Assembly: GCA_036897095.1 (NCBI GenBank)
Contig: JAYMSP010001345.1
Span: forward strand, 1 to 33,160
Direction of reading: 5' to 3'
Source: Plantago elongata
Taxonomy: Eukaryota; Streptophyta; Magnoliopsida; Lamiales; Plantaginaceae
Length of the DNA stretch: 33,160 nucleotides
A program made the translations under genes and the position numbers. Shown here piece by piece: positions 30,938-33,160 of this stretch. Position 1 is the first letter of the stretch; every line of letters begins with the position of its first letter. The notes under the pieces are model-generated. The model searched no databases. It saw nothing but the letters and a program-made list of their open reading frames with translations, and was not told where the DNA came from.

Positions 30938-31951
30938 CTACAGGTGCACCAGGAGGCTCTCCAACATTATAGATTTAATTTTGCTTTGATCCGGTTAGAG
31001 AGGATACTATTGAATTAGAGAAGTGGATTAATATAGAGGAGAGCAAGTCTTGCGGCAAAAGGCAAAGATGGATTGGATTCATCTGGATGACGACAATACC
31101 TCTATTCTCCATGCACAGGTAATGGACAAAAACAAGTGGATTAGGTTACACAGGTTGGAAACGGAGATGGGTTGCTCGCTTGAATCCAATGTTAAAATTG
31201 AAATAGAAATCCTCATATTCTACTCAAACCTGGTCGGGGAAGCTGCCCCTTGACGTGTGGGTATTGACATCGAGGCCATCCGGGTGGGGAAGCGGATGGA
31301 ACATGTGGATAGAGGATGGTTATTACGACCGGTCACTCATGGAGATACATGCTGCTCTGAAGGATATTGGGGATCTAAAGGCTCCGGATATTAATGGTTT
31401 CAATGCTTACTTTTTCAAGAAAGCATGGCAGACGGTTAAGAGAGATGTCTATGATGATGTCCTAGACTTCTTTAGCACCTCTGAGATATACCTGGCTCTG
31501 AATTGCACCATGATTACCTTGATTTCGAAGACCCCAGATGCAGTAAAGGTCAAGGACATGCGACCGATTGTTTGTTGTACTACAGTTTACAAGATTATAT
31601 CCAAGATCCTGACGATTCAGATGAGGAAAGTGATAAACAACATAGTGGACGATATCCAATCTTCATTCCTGCCGGGAAAGGTTATACAAGATAATATTTT
31701 GCTTGCTCAGGAACTTGTAAAGGGCTATGGTCGAAAGGGCATATCACCTCAATGTATGCTTCATATGCATTTGCACAAGGCCCATGATATAGTGGAGTGG
31801 GGTGCACTGGAAACGATTATGAGAGAGTTGGGGTTGCCTGACCAGTTTGTAGGCTGGCTCATGACTTGTGTAAGGATGGTGTCTTATCGATGCTCGATTA
31901 ATGGTGTGCCATCGAAGCTTTGGAAAGCGAATAAAGGAATGAGGCAGGGTG

Positions 31952-32003
<52 letters not shown>

Positions 32004-32699
32004 CCCCCTTACCTATGTGTACTTGTTATGGAATACCTACACTGGTGTCTAGCTACAAAAGCTACTCACAGTGCCTGATTTCAAATTCCACCGGAAATGT
32101 GAGAGGCTCCATATTACGAATCTTTGTTTTGCGGATAACCTTATGCTCTTCATGCGAGGGGATGTAAGCTTTGTCCAGTTTTGATTCTTCTTAGAGGCTG
32201 CGGGGTTGAGGACAAATATGACAAAGATAAAGGTGTTTTATGGAGGGGTACCGACTGTGGAATGATAGCAAATTGCACTACCACCAGTCTTGGGACTTGC
32301 TGCCTCCCCATTCGATATCTAGGGGTGCCATTGTCACACCGGAGGTTGTTGGTGGCACGATACCAGCCGCTCATCGTGCATATTTTCGGGCAGGTCTCAC
32401 ACTGGTCTACTCGACTTTTAAGTTATGCAGACTGAGAGCAACTTATCCGTAGTATTGTAACCTCGATCACAACATATTGGCTTCAAGTCTTTCCGTTCCC
32501 AAAAGTTATCCTAGAGCATATCCAACGCATCTGTCAAAGTTTTCTGTGGAGTGGAAAAGATGGAAACTATCGGAAGGCCTTGGTCTCCAGGAAAAGTTTG
32601 CGCTCCTCATATGTTTGGTGGATTGAACATTATATCGCTGCCATAATGGAATAAAGCGATTATATGTAATCTTCTTTGGATGATCCAAATTAGGCATTG
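30938..32699 (+). pseudogene. L1-type LINE ORF2 fragment (reverse transcriptase and C-terminal region)
   Basis: The order is: the pre-RT linker (EKWINIEES, then LRQKAKMDW, shifted frame), DLKAPDINGFNAYFFKKAW, a MITLISKTPDA block, RPIVCCTTVYKIISKILT, FLPGKVIQDNILLAQELVKGY, ISPQCMLHMHLHKAHDIVEW (motif A), GMRQGDPLS (motif B), a CT-repeat insertion, NLCFADNLMLFMRGD (motif C), YLGVPLSHRRL, ITTYWLQVFPFP and CQSFLWSGK. This is the plant L1 layout. The motif A catalytic D is H (MHL for x-D-L) and motif C reads FADN for FADD, so it is inactive. The upstream endonuclease domain and any ORF1 are absent, the usual 5' truncation. There are stops and shifts near 31254, 32052 and 32262. No poly(A) tail is seen; the right end meets a hAT-like sequence at 32700. 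Confidence 0.92.
31955..32008 (+). repeat. CT microsatellite and C-run inside the LINE RT domain
   Basis: About 22 CT units followed by eight C, placed exactly at the codons for L-S-P of the GDPLSP block. The expansion reads as alternating L-S and leaves the frame open through P-L-T-Y-V-Y-L-L-W. Confidence 0.95.
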
Positions 32700-32880
32700 C
32701 AATGGTTGGTTAAAAACCTCAACCATAACCATAATTCCGTTTCTGGTTACAACCATAACCGGAACCATTTAAATAATAACCATAACCGAAACCATAACCG
32801 AAATAATTATTAACCGGTTTCGGTTCGATCATAAAAAACCGAAAACCATAGGTTTAGGTTATTTTGAAAAATAACCATTG
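32700..32880. mobile_element. Probable hAT-type terminal region with AACCATAACC motifs
   Basis: CAATGGTT at 32700 and AACCATTG at 32873-32880 are perfect 8-bp inverted repeats around sequence rich in AACCATAACC and AACCG motifs, typical of hAT subterminal repeats. I see no 8-bp target duplication (AGGCATTG against TGTCACTG). It could therefore be a 181-bp MITE that lost its flanks, or the left terminal region of a larger element that continues past the window. Confidence 0.5.
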
Positions 32881-33160
32881 TGTCACTGTGAATTGTGAAA
32901 GGTGAAAAGTGAAAACATTTTCCATCTTCTTCTCCACAGCTCCTGGCCGCAAGCCCGCCATCGATTCTTTCGAGTTTCGATCATTCTTCTCTCTTCCCGC
33001 AATCGTCTTCTCTCAAATCTCCCTTCCCGTCTCGCATTTTCCCCACTTACTAAGTCTCGCAATCGTCTCGCTAACACTATAAATCTCCTTTGTAGTTTCG
33101 ATTCTCGGATTCAAGAAAGAGTAATTCGTTCATTGTCCTTCATTCTTATCTGATTCGTCT
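32881..33160 (+). other. CT-rich leader-like sequence at the window end
   Basis: The strand is rich in TTCTTCTC, CTCTCTTCCCGC and TCTCGC words, with CACTATAAATC at 33075-33085. This composition is typical of plant promoter and 5' UTR DNA. No start codon followed by a recognisable protein is inside the window. It could be the leader of a transposase gene belonging to the element at 32700, or of a host gene to the right. Confidence 0.35.

Noticed and set aside
31462-31694. Alternative frames over the LINE RT on both strands
   Set aside because: The + frame at 31255-32052 holds all ordered RT motifs; the others are shadows.

Overview
The window reads as nuclear DNA of a eudicot plant: AT-rich intergenic sequence, nested LTR retrotransposons of plant-specific lineages, an L1-type LINE, small hAT and Mutator-like elements, and one clear host gene, a phytolongin (a longin-domain family found in land plants). 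I see no bacterial, organellar or viral genome organisation, no CRISPR array and no tRNA or rRNA gene.

Layout. 1-5738: a Ty3/gypsy chromovirus-like element on the + strand with very long LTRs (first LTR cut by the window edge, second 2868 bp) around an internal region of only about 513 bp, in which a protease piece, the start of reverse transcriptase and the 3' tail of pol are fused in one reading frame. 5739-12748: a minus-strand Ty3/gypsy element of the Tat clade (gag, protease, RT, RNase H, second RNase H, integrase, 5' LTR at 11931-12748). Its 3' LTR is missing, because the chromovirus-like element abuts it at 5738/5739; the simplest reading is a nested insertion whose other side lies left of the window. 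12749-19200: AT-rich intergenic DNA with degenerate repeats and a UTR-like repeat block at 15390-16920. 19321-20106: the phytolongin gene, with a TATA box at 19229 and a 43-bp tandem duplication in the 3' flank. 20107-22790: intergenic DNA with no gene seen.

From 22797 onwards it is again a transposon nest. A Ty1/copia gag-protease fragment (22797-23050 and 26436-26520) is split by a 3.4-kb minus-strand non-autonomous gypsy element (23051-26435) with 614/617-bp LTRs. A Mutator-like candidate with terminal inverted repeats (26523-28797) follows, carrying a minisatellite of about 36 units with a 21-bp period. Then comes a 526-bp hAT element with a perfect 8-bp target duplication (28853-29378), AT-rich DNA with a third degenerate minisatellite (30350-30720), an L1-type LINE ORF2 fragment (30938-32699) with a CT microsatellite grown inside the RT domain, and a probable second hAT end (32700-32880) followed by CT-rich leader-like sequence to the window end.

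Apart from the phytolongin, no gene here looks functional. The retroelement coding regions carry stops, frameshifts and lost catalytic residues. The most unusual objects are the chromovirus-like element, whose two LTRs match at the ends but not in the middle, and the collapsed pol frame inside it.
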